Shown here: positions 14,267-26,682 of the stretch, piece after piece | Position numbering within the stretch: position 1 is the first letter of the stretch | Layout of the letters: every line of letters begins with the position of its first letter | NCBI GenBank assembly: GCA_033782935.1 | Contig: JAWQEG010004717.1 | Coordinates: 32,573-96,572 of the forward strand | DNA from: Petrolisthes cinctipes | Taxonomy: Eukaryota > Arthropoda > Malacostraca > Decapoda > Porcellanidae | DNA length: 64,000 bases | Direction of reading: 5' to 3' | Translations under genes and position numbers: made by a program | Notes under the pieces: generated by a model | Database searches by the model: none | What the model was told of the DNA's origin: nothing | The model's input: only the letters and a program-made list of their open reading frames with translations

Positions 14267-16828
14267 CTAGTGGTCTCCTCCTTCATACAGCTCCTCACAT
14301 TTCTGCAGCAATTTCAGCACCGGATTAATGTTGTAGGGGAAAAGATTTTTTGAAACTAAACGGTCAATGGCGCACCTGAGGCGTATTAGGACAGTCATAA
14401 CCTCTTCCAACCGTCGGCCATAATGAGATGCAAACTCATGCCAGCTGCGGCGGATGAACTTGAGGTAGCGAAGAAGGTAGAGGAGAAAGGAGGTCTCATT
14501 GGACACAAGAAGGTCCAGCAGAACATCATGTTCCAGGTACACTGTTTCCAGAAAAACCAGGAAGGTGGTGTGAGGGTTCACACATGCATGTAGTTCTGGC
14601 TGTTGCCTGTAAAAAAAACACTCATTACTACAATTAACTTTACAGTAAACACGATTTGCAATGGGTATCTAACAAGTATTATTTTATCATAAACTCACTT
14701 CTAGCACACTCCACTGCTCTTTCTCATCCCTCTCCAAAATATTCAGCCATACCAATCACCTCTCATACTTAATGTATATCTTTACCACTTAAATGTACAG
14801 CATTTCTCTTTATAATTATATTGCAACACCAAAATTTCACACCTCCCCCCTGTTCACTAATGACACAAACTGCATAAACAGCTTCCGAGTACTGAGAGAT
14901 CTACCCTGGCTTGTTCCAGACCATATGTGCCACACACTCCTCACTCAGCCATGTGCGATATCAAAAAATGTTTCCATTCAACTTTCTCCTTTGTCCTTAC
15001 TTATAACTACTGTATATGATATTGATATATGCCATAGCCTAAATGAATAAATCAGGTCAAACATGGAAAAATTATAAATGCAATATTTATATTGCAATTT
15101 ACAATGTTGAACGCACATTAGTGAACATGCTGCTAGATTTCACAGAGACTAAACTTACTTCATCAGGAAACAAGCAGTTGGATTTTTTACTGGACCTTCG
15201 GGAACAAATGGGTTAATATATACAGTAATTCCACAGATACTTGGCCTGTGCATCTAAAACTTAGCCTACTATATCAAACTCTAGGACACAGCTTCCTTTG
15301 AAATGGGAGAAACATTACAACAGCACATGCTAAAAAGAAAATACCTGATGCGAATGCCCAGTCCAGTAAAGATGTCAAGGCCACACACCATGGATTCCAC
15401 CAACCAGTCATCCTGGTCAGCAAAGAGTCGTACCATCCACTCTGCCATTGGAGATTCAGGGTGGAAAGGAAGCTTGGACTTGACAAAATCATCCACTTTG
15501 CGCACCACCTCCCTTAAGCTACGTTCTATGATGGCCATATCAACATCTTCTGAACCTGATCCACCAGACCGGGAAGAGTTTTCTGATGATGAATCACATC
15601 GTGTCTCTTTCACTGTCACTGCAATAGCTTTCAACACAACTAATACCACTTTATGCAAGACTGTATGATCTCCTCGGTCCATGTCAGTAGCGGAGCCTGA
15701 GGTGCTAGGACCAGCGGTTGGCACCTCAATCCCACCCCTTGAATTAGAACCACCATGTATTCTGTCCGCTGACCCCCCACATGGCACACACTCCAGAAAC
15801 CTTCTATCCTTTACTGCACGTATCAAGAGGTGTGCCAAGTTGCAGGGTTCCTCTGCTAAATTGTCTTGAAGGGCCAGCGTACTCCCATAACACAGAACCT
15901 CGTTATACAAATCTAACACTTTTCTCCATACCACAGAATGTGTTTGTCGTGTCAGAGGAGTCATGAGTCGTTCCAGTCCTGAGTAAAATTCTTTTGTGTC
16001 AGTCACAGAGAGATTGGCTTTCACTGATATGAGACTCTCCCATAGGGTGAGGAAGGAGACAATCACATGCTCCCGCTCTACTGTAAATTCATTAATAAAT
16101 TGAGTAAGTCTGGCTACCAAGATGTACCACTTGCAGTCCAGTTTCTTAGTGGCCACATACTTCACCTCATTGGCCCCTTGAGTATCAGCAGGGGCAAGTG
16201 TGATCTTGACACATTCATCTGGCTGACCTGACTCTGCATCTGTTCCTTCCAGTGGATGTTCATCAAGATCCTTCCACTCTATGACCCGCCGCACAACCTC
16301 CACCGAGTGACCCACCTCCAGTAAATTAGCGGAGGAGGCCAAGTTGTCCACTAATCTCTCCAAGACTACCTCACTGGGTCTGCCACGCAGCATTAACAAT
16401 AAGGAGGTGAGGGCACGGCAGGCAGAATAACTCACATAACTATCCTCAGATGCAAGAAAGGCAAAGAGTATGTCAAGCACAGCTCCTTCATTGTCCGCAC
16501 CAGCTGCCACCACTTGGCTGATACGGGAACAAAGTACTCCCCGGCTCTGTTGCCTCAGTGACACCTCAAAGAAGAGTGTTAACATGCTGATGTAAAGTAA
16601 CGTTTCTTCTCGCAGCCGCATCAGCTGTACAACAGGGTGAGATGAGAAGCAATCATTGCAAACAGCCAAGGTGTGGAGGATGTCAGGCAGCTGCAGGGAG
16701 CACAGGCACTTGCGGGTCAGCTGAGTGTGAATAATTTCTAGGTCATGTCGGGGAAGCAGCTGCCCCCCCCCACCCCTATCATCACTACAGGGGGGCAGCT
16801 TGGCCCTTTTCTGCTGGGGCTCCACCAT
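14267..16828 (-). CDS. LINS1: Protein Lines homolog (LINS1)
   Basis: Two coding exons, 16828-15345 and 14606-14267, joined by a CAG|GTATTTTC donor and a TTTTTACAG acceptor. The phase is kept across the junction (codon AG|G, Arg). The product is 607 aa. The start ATG at 16828 has a good context (AAG before, G after); open sequence reaches further upstream only through non-ATG codons. The N-terminal two thirds is helical and repeat-like (for example FAFLASEDSYVSYSACRALT). The last 110 residues match the Lines C-terminal domain: FLETVYLEHDVLLDLLVSNE, FLLYLLRYLKFI and, near the end, SKNLFPYNINPVLKLL. Drosophila Lines modulates Wingless and Hedgehog readout and hindgut and segment patterning; human LINS1 is linked to intellectual disability. 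The protein is shorter than the human form (757 aa). A run of glycines and basic residues follows the start. The family assignment rests mainly on the C-terminal domain. Confidence 0.93.
14607..15344 (-). other. LINS1: LINS1 intron
   Basis: A 738-bp intron between the two LINS1 exons, bounded by GT and AG on the minus strand. It holds no recognisable element. The 14793-15050 open frame inside it has no support. Confidence 0.85.
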
Positions 16829-17945
16829 CTTATTTACATGATTGCACAAGGGTCACTTAATACCTGTGTGGTTCCTGCTGCCAGCCCCTGGTGGCCACCA
16901 CCTGACCTCCATAGCTGCAGTGGCCGTGGCAGGAATGGAACCACACACAACTTAGTCCTTCTTCTATGTCCTGCATGATGGTTGGAGGTCATAGCCCCTC
17001 ACTTTCTCTCTTCCTCAAAATCATGGTTCATGGAAGTAACTCCTTTCATGGCCACCATCTCAATCAACAACAGTTGTGTATCATATTCCTCCTATTGCTG
17101 AGATGACCATCTCACAAGCCTGTTAAAAAATATGGGTATATATTAAAATTTAAAATGTCTTGGTATGGATTTGTACTCATTTCATATACATAGCTTTTAA
17201 TACTACTGTGAGCGGTATTCAAAACCATTCATGATGATGATGGCATAGTACCAGTACAATGGCTCCATAGACAAACAACAGAGCCACCGTACCATATCAC
17301 ACCATCGTCAACACCACGGATGTTCTTGCATACACCTCTTTATCTCATGCTATGAATGTAAAACTTTACCACATGCATCATAATTATTTAGAAAATATAG
17401 TTGGGAACAGATAGTTCACTCTGTTTCGCCCAGGGACAGGCCAAGATGGCCCCTAAACATGATAGCCTTCCTCACATTGCATTCCCTGCATTCTCACCTG
17501 GTGGGGCTACTCAGATCTTGCTGTCAGATCAACAGAAAGGAGAGCAACCCACAACATTTAAGATAAGTACTCCAGTCAAATGGGCTACAAAAAGATTAGT
17601 ATGGTAGGAAGTGACTGGTTTGGCATACTTTCCATTTAGTTTATCGTTAGGATATCAAGGTGTGGAATACAATCAAATAGAAGCAAGTTAATAGTTAGTA
17701 GTGCGGCTAGATCAAGTAGAAGTGAGTTAATGGTTAGTAATTCAGTATGAAACTAATTAGATCCCCACTGAAACAATAGTTTTTTCAGTGTCTGTACATA
17801 GTTATTGTAGCTGAAGACACAGGCCATGACCGGTATATTGTAAAAACATCCAATTTAAAAACATTAGGCGCTATCATGATACTGTACTTATGATCCTAGT
17901 ACATGCTCTGTCCCAAATCTCATAAAAATTATGTTTAAAAATGTT
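16829..17945. other. LINS1 upstream region and spacer
   Basis: Contains the presumed LINS1 5' UTR and promoter (no TATA box or CpG cluster was obvious) and part of a dispersed palindrome at 17215-17333. It separates LINS1 from the small upstream gene on the same strand. Confidence 0.5.
17215..17333. repeat. Foldback repeat, GTATGCAAGAAC family, copy 1
   Basis: Imperfect inverted repeat. The left arm reads ATGATGATGGCATAGTACCA and the right arm contains CACCATCGTCAACACCA, followed by GTTCTTGCATAC. The same arms recur at 36790-36927 and 54107-54217, so this is a dispersed hairpin element of about 110-140 bp. No target duplication was identified. Confidence 0.6.
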
Positions 17946-20013
17946 CTAACACTCGGAATTATAATGCTGGATGGCCCATGAGGAGAGTGAATGAGGCAGG
18001 AGTCTCCCTAAAAGGCCAATGTCTACAGATATAGGCACCCTAAAGGGATGCAGGTTAGCATTCAAAACCTGTGCTAGGAATAAGTGAGATTGCCGTCTCT
18101 CCTGCAAATTCTCAGCCATAGCTGAGACTACTTCTAATGACTGTAGGCAAAGGGGGCTGAGCCCCCTCAAAGCATTTAAAATTGCTTCAGCAGTAAATAA
18201 TGCAACATTATTCTCAGCCCAAAGACCATGATTTTCCAGGCTTTCCCCAATATTTTCTACAATCAATCAATAAAAACAATATATTAAGGCATTTCATGGC
18301 AATATAAATAAACTGGCAGTACTATTGTGAATTTTAACAGAATTACTTATCAGTCCATATGTTTAGAAAAACATGTGGCAATATATTTCGGTATTTATTG
18401 AAAGAATTACCGTTTTGTAGCAGTGTTGCCAGATCCGGCTAGGTCCTAGTATTTTGCCCTGGTCATTTCCTGTACTTTATCACAGTTATTTCCCGGTAGT
18501 TTGCCCAGGTTAGGTCCCGGTAGTCTGCTGTGGTCTAGGTTAGGTTAGGTCACGTAAGGTCAGGCTAATTTCAAAATGCCCCATTAGAATATGCCCTATC
18601 TTGGAAATGGGGCATTTGCGGAGGAAATGCCATAGAAGAAAATAAGTCTTAGAATGGTCGAAATAAGTGGGTAATGAAGGTAAAAAAACTGTACGCAATA
18701 ACAGTAATTATTTCAATATTTACCTATATTTCTATATAAACAATGAACAACTTAGGCTCTAACTTAACTTAGGATATAGAATGCAACTACATATCCTATT
18801 TCTTGTTAGCATTATTCCAAATTATTGCCAATAATATATCTAGACTACTGTACATAAGGTGATGTTATTGTTTGCAAATCACAAAATAAAGTATAATGAT
18901 AAAATTGTGCTTGCTATGATATGGAGTAACAAAACATACACGATACCAAGCTAAACCCACAATGGAGCTTTATTGAACAAACTTATGTCTCACAAATTAA
19001 TGCAAGTACTTGAATGTTTGTTGATAGGTGTAAAAGATGAAGAATTCTATAGTTAATAGTAAGTGGTGTCCATACTAAGCCATTCACTCACTATAAGGTA
19101 TATAAGGAGTATAATATGAAGTGTGTTGTGGGGCGTGGATGTTGTTGAAGGTTATAATATAGTCTCCTCACACCTCACCTTACTCTCACTCACTTCACTC
19201 ACACACAACTTCCTCTATTTCCACAATCAGTAACTTTAATGAAGAACTTGTACACCTGGAATGTAATAACTAGCGTGAACTTGTGATAATGGCCCGGGAT
19301 AATTGTGATCCTCCAGACCTTCCAGTCAACTGAGTGTCTATACTTTAACATTGTCTTCTAACATAACAACCTCACTAGTATCAATAATGTTCATCAATAA
19401 ATTATTACATAGATTTTTATAGTTAAAGTGAGTGCTGTTCAACTGACTAGGAGTTGTATTTCATTGAAGTATATATAAATATCGTCGTGTAGAAGACAAC
19501 TTGTGGTTATTCACTTCATTCGAAGTTTGTATCTAGGATATTTCATAAACTATCCATGCATAACAAGTACTAAGCATAATATTTGCACAGTTAAACAGCA
19601 ATAGACATATGAATGTCACACTTCAGTTCAAAATATCGGTTAGACTTTTAGAACATTTGCAAATTTAATAAAATTATTATGCCGAAGCCAGTCCCACCCA
19701 AGGATTCGAATACTTTTGTGCCTCCTTGGCTTGGGATGGGCATGGGTTGAGGATTAGTTACATTATCCACATTTTCACAATAAAGTATTAAAATACAAGC
19801 TTAAATAAGTATAAAATCGTTTAACTTCCCATCTTTATTCATCCAGTTTCATTTTATTTGACATGAAACAATAATTGTTTAGAAACATGGATGAGAAATT
19901 GGATGGGCCAGCCTAGCCCCAGGGTGTGGGCATGGCTGGGCATCCATTGTTCACTACCACTAACCTTCATAAATTATTACTGTGGTCGTACCATTCTCAT
20001 CTGACCCCGCCAT
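17946..20013 (-). CDS. Two-exon 119-aa protein, unrecognised
   Basis: Exon 1 is 20013-19965 (ATGGCGGGGTCAGATGAGAA, 16 codons plus one base, donor G|GTTAGT). Exon 2 is 18256-17946 (acceptor GATTGTAG|AA, stop TAG/TAA class at 17946). The phases match exactly and the joined frame is 119 codons plus stop. The protein starts MAGSDENGTTTVIIYE and then becomes a helical, leucine-rich sequence (EAILNALRGLSPLCLQSLEV, LGRLLPHSLSSWAIQHYNSE). There is no signal peptide, membrane segment or metal motif. I do not recognise the family. The in-phase match, CpG-containing start context and composition argue for a real gene, but no homology supports it and further exons could exist in the 1.7-kb intron. Confidence 0.5.
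18390..18724 (+). mobile_element. Family A MITE with perfect 8-bp target duplication
   Basis: It starts GGTATTTATTGAAAGAATTA and ends TAATTATTTCAATATTTACC, forming terminal inverted repeats of about 25 bp. It is flanked on both sides by TATATTTC (18382-18389 and 18725-18732), a perfect 8-bp target duplication. The interior carries GCAGTGTTGCCAGATCCGG, the tract AGGTTAGGTTAGGTC and ATGGGGCATTTGCGGAG. It has no coding capacity. An 8-bp duplication fits hAT, P or Merlin transposons; the TIR does not settle which. It lies in the intron of the small minus-strand gene. Confidence 0.88.
18733..19964. other. Rest of intron and downstream AT-rich DNA
   Basis: No coding exon was found between the MITE and the small gene's first exon. 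Nothing repetitive was recognised except short AT-rich runs. Confidence 0.45.
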
Positions 20014-20393
20014 CGTGAAACTTTCAGAGAAGCAAACGACAACAGGGGTGACAAAGACATGGAATAAATTAATAGGACCAGCAAGAAAGTAAATTGGATT
20101 GGAGAGGGGATCGAGGGATTGTCTGGACCGCTGAAATAGGATAAAAAGCTGCATCAAGGAAAAGTGATTGGTCTACAATGCTACATGGAGCAAAAGGATA
20201 AAATTAAACACATAGATGGGAGAAGCACTGATGCTTAGGCTACAGCTAGGACCGAAGCCTATACAACTATAACTAGATGGAAAAATTAATCCCTTATATA
20301 CGACAGGAATTAAGGCTTCGGTATCTTTAGTATTCTTCCTCTCTTTATCGCCACACAGTTCAATCATCACAGGGAAATGCCTACATCACAGCA

Positions 20394-20413
20394 AAAAAAA
20401 AAAAAAAAAAAAA
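20394..20413. repeat. Poly(A) tract
   Basis: An uninterrupted run of about 20 A lies 5' of the SINE-like head at 20461. It may be the tail of an older retroposon on the plus strand. Confidence 0.6.
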
Positions 20414-20460
20414 TTAATGGGATAGCCTATTACTGCATTGAAATCCTAAAAATTAATATG

Positions 20461-20555
20461 TCACCCGTCATGGCTCAGCAGTACGAATAAGGACACTCAG
20501 GAGGGTTATATGCCAAGGGAGTACAGTTCGAATCCTAGCCACGAATAGGGCCACA
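20461..20555 (+). mobile_element. tRNA-derived SINE head
   Basis: A box-like TGGCTCAGCAG (20471-20481) and B box-like AGTTCGAATCC (20525-20535) are spaced as in a tRNA with a long variable arm. The sequence cannot fold into a clean cloverleaf, so it is a SINE promoter relic, not a tRNA gene. It abuts the non-LTR reverse transcriptase remnant. Confidence 0.6.
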
Positions 20556-20589
20556 TGATATTATAGTCGTTCCAGCCAATATAGCATGT

Positions 20590-22262
20590 AGTAGAGAAAA
20601 TTAACGATCTGTCCATTGACATCAGTGAGAAAGACATTATAACAGGCATTGACAAGATAGCCCCAAACGCGGCAGCGGGCCCGGACGGATTTCACTCTCA
20701 ATTGTTGAAAAGATGCAAACTGGAGTTAGCGGGACCACTGCAGTATCTCTGAAAAACATCATTAGAGACAGGAAGGGTACCATACATACTCAAAACGGGA
20801 ATAGTCGTGCCAATACATAAAGGAGGGAACAAAGGTCTAGCCAAAAACTACAGACCAGTTGTCTTAACGTCACATCTTATCAAGATCTGTGAGAGGATAA
20901 TCAGGTAAGCAATGGTTGATTTTCTAGAGACTAACAACAAGCTCAACAATGGACAGCATGGTTTTAGAAGAGGTCGCTCATGCTTGTCACAACTACTACA
21001 ACACTATGAAGAGATTCTAGAAAATATTCCAGATAACAAGAACATGCGGATGTGATCTATCTGGACTTTGCAAAAGCCTTTGATAAGGTGGATCATGGAA
21101 TTTTATTGCACAAATTGCGAAATTTAGGCATCACAGGCCAGCTGGGAAGGGGCTACATAGCTTTCTAACTGAACGACAACAGATGGTCTCAGTACAGGAA
21201 AAACTCTCTCAACAGAACCAGGTTTGGAGTGGAGTGCCACAAGGTTCTGTTTTGGGTCCCTTACTGTTTCTCATTCATATCGGGGACATTGATACAACAC
21301 TGCAACATTCAGAAGCTTCATCTTTTGCTGATGACACTAGAATCAAGAAACAAATATCTAGTGTTGAAGATGCAAGCTACCTAGAGCAAGACCTTGATCG
21401 GATTCTGGAATGGGCAGCAGAGAATAACGTGACCTTAAACAGGGACAAGTTTGAGCTGCTGAGATATGGTACCCATGAAGAGGAAATTGCCGCATTCAGC
21501 TACCAAGGCGATGGCCAAAGTCTTCTCAGAACATGTGCGGGACTTAGGCATATACATGAGCCGGGATGCCATTTTTACCCATCCCTATGCTAGGATTACA
21601 GAAACAGCAAGAAAAATGTGCGGGTGGATTATCAGAACCTTCAGCACACGGCAACAGGAGTGCATGATCACCCTATGGAAAACCCTAGTGCTTCCAAGGA
21701 TAGAGTACTTCTGCCAGCTGTGGTCACCCTACAAAACTATTAGGACATTGTCAGTGTGGAAGCTCCTAAGCGTACTTTTACCAGCAAAATTTAGGATGTA
21801 CAACACCTGAATTACTGGGAAAGACTTCAACATCTTAAGCTCTACTCTATGCAGAGAAGAAGAGAGAAATACATTGTTATTCATGTGTGGAAGGTCTATG
21901 AACGACATGTGCCAAACATGGGTATCCAGGCCAACTACAGCATAAGAAGGGGAAGACTCTGTAATGTAAAAAATATCAGTGGCACATCACAAAAAATACG
22001 GACTATCAAATACAACACCTTTACACATAATGGGGTCAGATTCTTCAACTGTGTACCGCAAGAGCTAAGAGATATCACCGGAGTTCCTCTGGAATCTTTC
22101 AAGAGGAAACTTGACAAATGGTTGGCTGGATTACCTGACCAGCCACAAACACCAGCTAGCTACTCCCACTCCCACCACAACACTCTGCCGGAGGTGATGA
22201 GAGAGAGGATGGAGGATGAATGTCCTGGAGCAGGTGGATGCCGACATCAGCCAGGTCATTAG
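20590..22262 (+). mobile_element. Degenerate non-LTR retrotransposon reverse transcriptase
   Basis: Reverse transcriptase blocks appear in order but in shifting frames: AAGPDGFHSQLL (about 20665), IVVPIHKGGNKG and NYRPV (about 20805-20860), NGQHGFRRGRSC (about 20945), IYLDFAKAFDKVDH (about 21055), SGVPQGSVLGPLLF (about 21230), the catalytic SFADDTRI (FADD at 21324-21335), then thumb and C-terminal tail in 21466-21810 and 21849-22262. There is an in-frame stop near 20750 and several frameshifts, so it is dead. It resembles arthropod jockey/CR1-like LINEs. The N-terminal ORF1 and endonuclease were not seen. Confidence 0.88.
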
Positions 22263-23035
22263 AAGACCGAATTCTACAAAGTATGACAAAGTAAGTATGA
22301 GTAGTCACCCCAAGATAAAACATCAAAGAAAACGATTCCATCCCCCACCCCAGGAGCAGCCTTCCAACCCATTCTCTGCTCTATAAGTAGGCCTACTTAG
22401 AAACATATACACAAACCTTAACACTAATTACAGAAGAAAAGTTAACGTAAGCCATAATACCAAATGCACATAAATATTACTTTACCTAAACCTAGGTTAA
22501 GGACACTGAGTAGAGAAGGAGAAGAGTGTTTTAAAATGGGTAGATTTGAGTTCATTGAAGCCATGTATGCAATCTCTGGGGTGTTGCAGAAGTTAACCTA
22601 TGAACATGTAAAAATATATATGAAACTCTAGAAGGTCTTTTGGCCCAACTCTTGGCATCTCCTGGTTTTCTCATCCTTTTGAGTCCATGTATCTATCCAG
22701 CCTATATTTTAAACTGTTTAATAACCCCAAAGAGTGTTGTTTATCCTGTTACACTTTACGTTTTCTGTACCTCTCGATTAATATCTGTTAGAGAAAACGT
22801 ACTGTTTACATTTAATTTCAGGCTATAATGGAGGCAAGGCCGTAAGGTGTGGTGTGTGAGGTCCTTCCTAATCGTCTCCAGGTAGGGGTATGTAATCGTG
22901 TCTTCGAATACCTTTGTCAGGATATTATCCTATTGATGATAAAAGATTGGCTATCAAAGAGTTGAGGGATAATTGTTAAGTAACGAGGCGGTAAATTTAG
23001 ATAGATTTAATTTATACCATGCTAAGACTATTTTC
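22263..23035. other. LINE 3' flank and non-coding DNA
   Basis: No gene was seen. The last 60 bp before 23036 (CTAAGACTATTTTC) resembles the internal part of family A, suggesting that family B was inserted into a family A copy. Confidence 0.4.
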
Positions 23036-23374
23036 GGTAAAAGTAGAGAACTACTCCATTCACTATATTGTATATTTAAGTGTCATTACCCACTATTTTG
23101 GACCATTCTAAGACTCTTTTCATCTATGGTGTTTCTCTCGGAGATGCCCCGTTTTACATCCAATTTGGAAATTAGTCTGACCTAACCTAACCTAGACCAC
23201 AGCAGATTACCGGGACCTAACCTGGGCAGACTATCGGGACCTAACCTGGGCAGACTACCGGGATATATCCAGTGTAAACTATCATAAAGTGACCGGGGCA
23301 AATTCCAGGACCTAGCCGGATGTGGTAACACTGTGCGGCCCTAGCCAAGAACGGAGTACTTCTCTACTAATACC
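23036..23374 (-). mobile_element. Family B MITE
   Basis: It starts GGTAAAAGTAGAGAACTACT and ends AGTACTTCTCTACTAATACC, terminal inverted repeats of about 22 bp. The interior shares TTGGACCATTCTAAGAC, GAGATGCCCCGTTTT and the CCTAACCTAACC tract with the copy at 51775-52411 and, more distantly, with family A. The flanks (CTATTTTC and GATTTTTC) match only partly as an 8-bp duplication. Confidence 0.72.
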
Positions 23375-23550
23375 GATTTTTCAAATGGGGCATTTTGAAA
23401 TGAGCCTGACCTTACCTAACCTAACCTAGACCACAGTAGACTACCAGGACCTAACCTGGGCAAACTACCGGGACCTGACCGGGTCAAAATACTGGGACCT
23501 AGCCGGATCTGGCAACACTGCTACAAAACGGCAATATACTAGATAAATAC
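23375..23550 (-). mobile_element. Family A MITE, truncated reverse copy
   Basis: It contains AATGGGGCATTTTGAAAT, the CTTACCTAACCTAACC tract, ACCTAGCCGGATCTGGCAAC and ACTGCTACAAAACGGCAA, all in the reverse order of the copy at 18390. The opposite terminal repeat is missing or interrupted by the family B copy just upstream. Confidence 0.7.
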
Positions 23551-25292
23551 AGTGTGGTCAAATAATTAAGTACAGCGTAAATGCAGCATATGACTCAAAT
23601 TCAAAAGAACGATACACACCAAAGAATGGGAAACACTGGGCATATAATGGTCTAGTGATCAAATAATGGTATAACAGTTCAGTTATCCACTGTCCAACTA
23701 CACTAGTTCAGTTGTCCGGGAACCATTAATTGTATATAATCAAAATGACAAGAAAGACCTAAAGATACACAAAACTCACTAAAATTTATCAATTTATGTT
23801 TTTATGACGTTTTCATTAAGGGCTCAAGTTGGAGGCAGTTTTTTTTTTATCTCCTTCCTTGGTATTTTAGTTTAACACTCTGTTGCAATACGAAAGCGAA
23901 CTTATTATGTCTCCCGTTACCTACATTGGTAAATTTTCTTGAGAACGGTCATTGACCATTGATTGTTCTGAGGTGGTTAAAGAAGAACGTCCCTTTGGTC
24001 ACCTGCTGTAAAGACCACAATCCTAGTGTTGGTAATGTCAGCTAGGACACTCCACGACCTGACGTACGATACACGCCATCATCGCTATGCATCATACCAA
24101 CCACAGTACGATATTCAAGGTCATGGATGTATATATTATGGTGTCGTGTGAGGAGTGAAATATATAGGGAATTACTATCTAGTAAATTGAGTTAACCATT
24201 AAGTGAGGTTGTATTATTGTACGAGCTGAAGTTTGTGGCTTGACATCTCCTTGCTGAGTTACCTATTACCAGTTTTACCACCAACACTACAAAACTCTGG
24301 AGTGAGTAGTGAGTTGGGAGTGCGGCATCAGGAGGTGAAAGGAGTAGATGTGACACTCTTGTTAACGTGTGATTTTAGTCATGAGTTGGGGGATCTAGTG
24401 ACACATTCCTGACCTCGTATTGTAAGAGTCTCGGGGGCAGCTGAATTTCTTCTTTCTACAAAACACAAGTGAGTTTCGTCGCCAGGAAGTTGGATTTTTT
24501 TTACTGATCAACATATTAATATGGGCAAAGATCGAGTGAGTGGTCCTGTTGCATGCAAGGTGCCGCAGAAGGAACCGGTCTTGATAATAACTTTCCGTAA
24601 GGTGTTCTTCACTGCCAAGGTCAACATTCCCTAGATATCTTGAAATGTACGGTACTTTAGGCGTGTGTTCGTGTGTGTGTGAGAGAGTTTGGCCTTTTAA
24701 ATTCCAAGGTCAGTGTGAATATAGGATCATTGGATAATAGTAATTGTTAATATGCTGCGGACATTCTTTTCCGATTATGTGCGGTAGTATAATTTATAAG
24801 TTAAGTACAATTACAATAAATATTAATCGACCGTAATTGGTTCCGCAGTAAGAAAAAATATTCTCGCACAACTCCCCTCCCCCCCTCTCCCTCTTTCTTT
24901 TCTGTGTATTGTTGGTCTGTTTTTGCCCACTTGTATATATATATTTTTTTTTATAGTATAGTCTATAAATTCTCTACGTATTAACTTGCACACATTACAG
25001 GAATATATACTTTTGAGTCATTATTCTCCCTGGTAGGAATACTATTTGGTGTTCAAACAAAATTGAACTGAAATGCTCTTATGAAAAACCCGACATGCAT
25101 AAGACATGTATTACATTAATGATGTACTGTTTTCATATATACCAAGCTTTGTTTTATAGCGGTATTTTGATACTGTTGCTTTATTTCACACACATGAACA
25201 TGTGGGCAAGTTTAAATATTTTCCGGGCAAAATCCTTCTGTCCCCTCCATGTGATGTCTATTTTTCCGTACGCATGTGTGTGTATCCGCCCA

Positions 25293-25298
<6 letters not shown>

Positions 25299-25361
<63 letters not shown>
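25299..25361. repeat. (AG)n microsatellite, about 31 units
   Basis: Uninterrupted AG dinucleotides. The Ser-Leu open frame on the opposite strand is an artefact of this repeat. Confidence 0.97.
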
Positions 25362-25364
<3 letters not shown>

Positions 25365-26682
25365 TGTAATTTTCTACAACTCTGGATGATTTAGGCAATA
25401 CACTCGCATTACGAGGCAGTATACGAGAAAGCGCGCAGAGATAATGTTTACAGACCACCTGTCATAATAACCTGTTGCTATAAAGCTCATTTGCACCTGT
25501 GAAAATCCCTCACCTGTTGTGAATGACTGGTTGTTTATGATGGGTCTTGTGAGTCATGTAGGGAGTCGTTATTGTTAACATCATCATCAACATCATAACC
25601 TATTTATGAAAATATTAATAATAATTATCGATGCCTTCATTATCTTAGTCTGTGTCAACATCACCATCGTCTTCAATACCTTTATCTTTACAAAGGAATA
25701 AGATATGGATTATAGGATCAGATCCCGGCATTTGATCCTTGAAGGGGATGCGACCAAAGCGTGGAGCGTACCAACTTACCAAGGTCCCCTATATATGCAC
25801 GAATGAACAAGTTGACAAGTCGACAACAACCGGAAGCCGGAAGGGTGATGTGGATATGGGTGCATGCACTCATATCCAGGCCGTGGGTGCATGTATCAGG
25901 TGTTCTGTTCTGTCATAACGAGGGAAAGACGAACTTAACCACGTGCCTTCGGGACAAAGAGTACGAAGGGAGGCTTGAAGGCGAAGCAGAGATTACCCGA
26001 GTATATCAGAAATGATTAGGAGTTGTCGCATCCAAGGGGCACGCATCTGTACATGTGTTATTCATATCAAGGCCGGTATTCCACCTGCCTTGATTCATAT
26101 AACTACAGAATTGGTAATGACCTCTCCAGTGATACACATGTCACTGTTGTTGTGTTCACGTCATTGCCGACTTCGGAGATGTTGGGGCTAGGGGCTCAAC
26201 ATTGTATGTAGGACCCTATTAGGTTGAACACCTACTAAAACATGAGGCAAAATGTTATGAGGTCCTCAGGGTATGTGGAATCTCCAAGTTTGGGTCCACG
26301 GCCCTGCTAAACCACAAAATAGTATTCCAGAGATGAATATGGAGTCTTTTTCGGGTCACCTTCATAAGGATATCATATAATTATTTAAAAAATTCGTAAT
26401 TAGTCAAGGCTAATAATGGTAGAGTTCTGTTAGCCACTGTAGTAGAGACCCACAGCAATTTTAAGCCATACCAAGCTTACACAGTACAAATAAAGGTGTC
26501 TTATCACCTCTCTATTTTTAGAGCCTGACATTTCTAAGATCGGTATTTATTCTGTCGTCTTGTGGGAACCCCCAGTACCCAGCTCACCTTATTCCGGCTC
26601 GATACCATACGTAACCGCTAAGCGGAGAAGAAGAAGAAAAAAATCTCGGGCTTATTATATTATATCTTCGAAAATAACTTTG

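Noticed and set aside
18540..18570. TTAGG-like repeats suggesting telomeric DNA
   Set aside because: The AGGTTAGGTTAGGTC tracts recur at the same internal position of the MITE copies and span only 2-4 imperfect units, so they belong to the elements and are not telomeric arrays.
20461..20555. Functional tRNA gene
   Set aside because: A and B boxes are present but the acceptor and anticodon stems do not pair, and a retroposon setting explains it better.
24521..24535. Possible first coding exon MGKDR with strong GTGAGT donor
   Set aside because: No downstream exon joins in frame; splicing to 29866 meets a stop codon.
25258..25458. Ser-Leu repeat open frame on the minus strand
   Set aside because: It is the translation of the (AG)n microsatellite.
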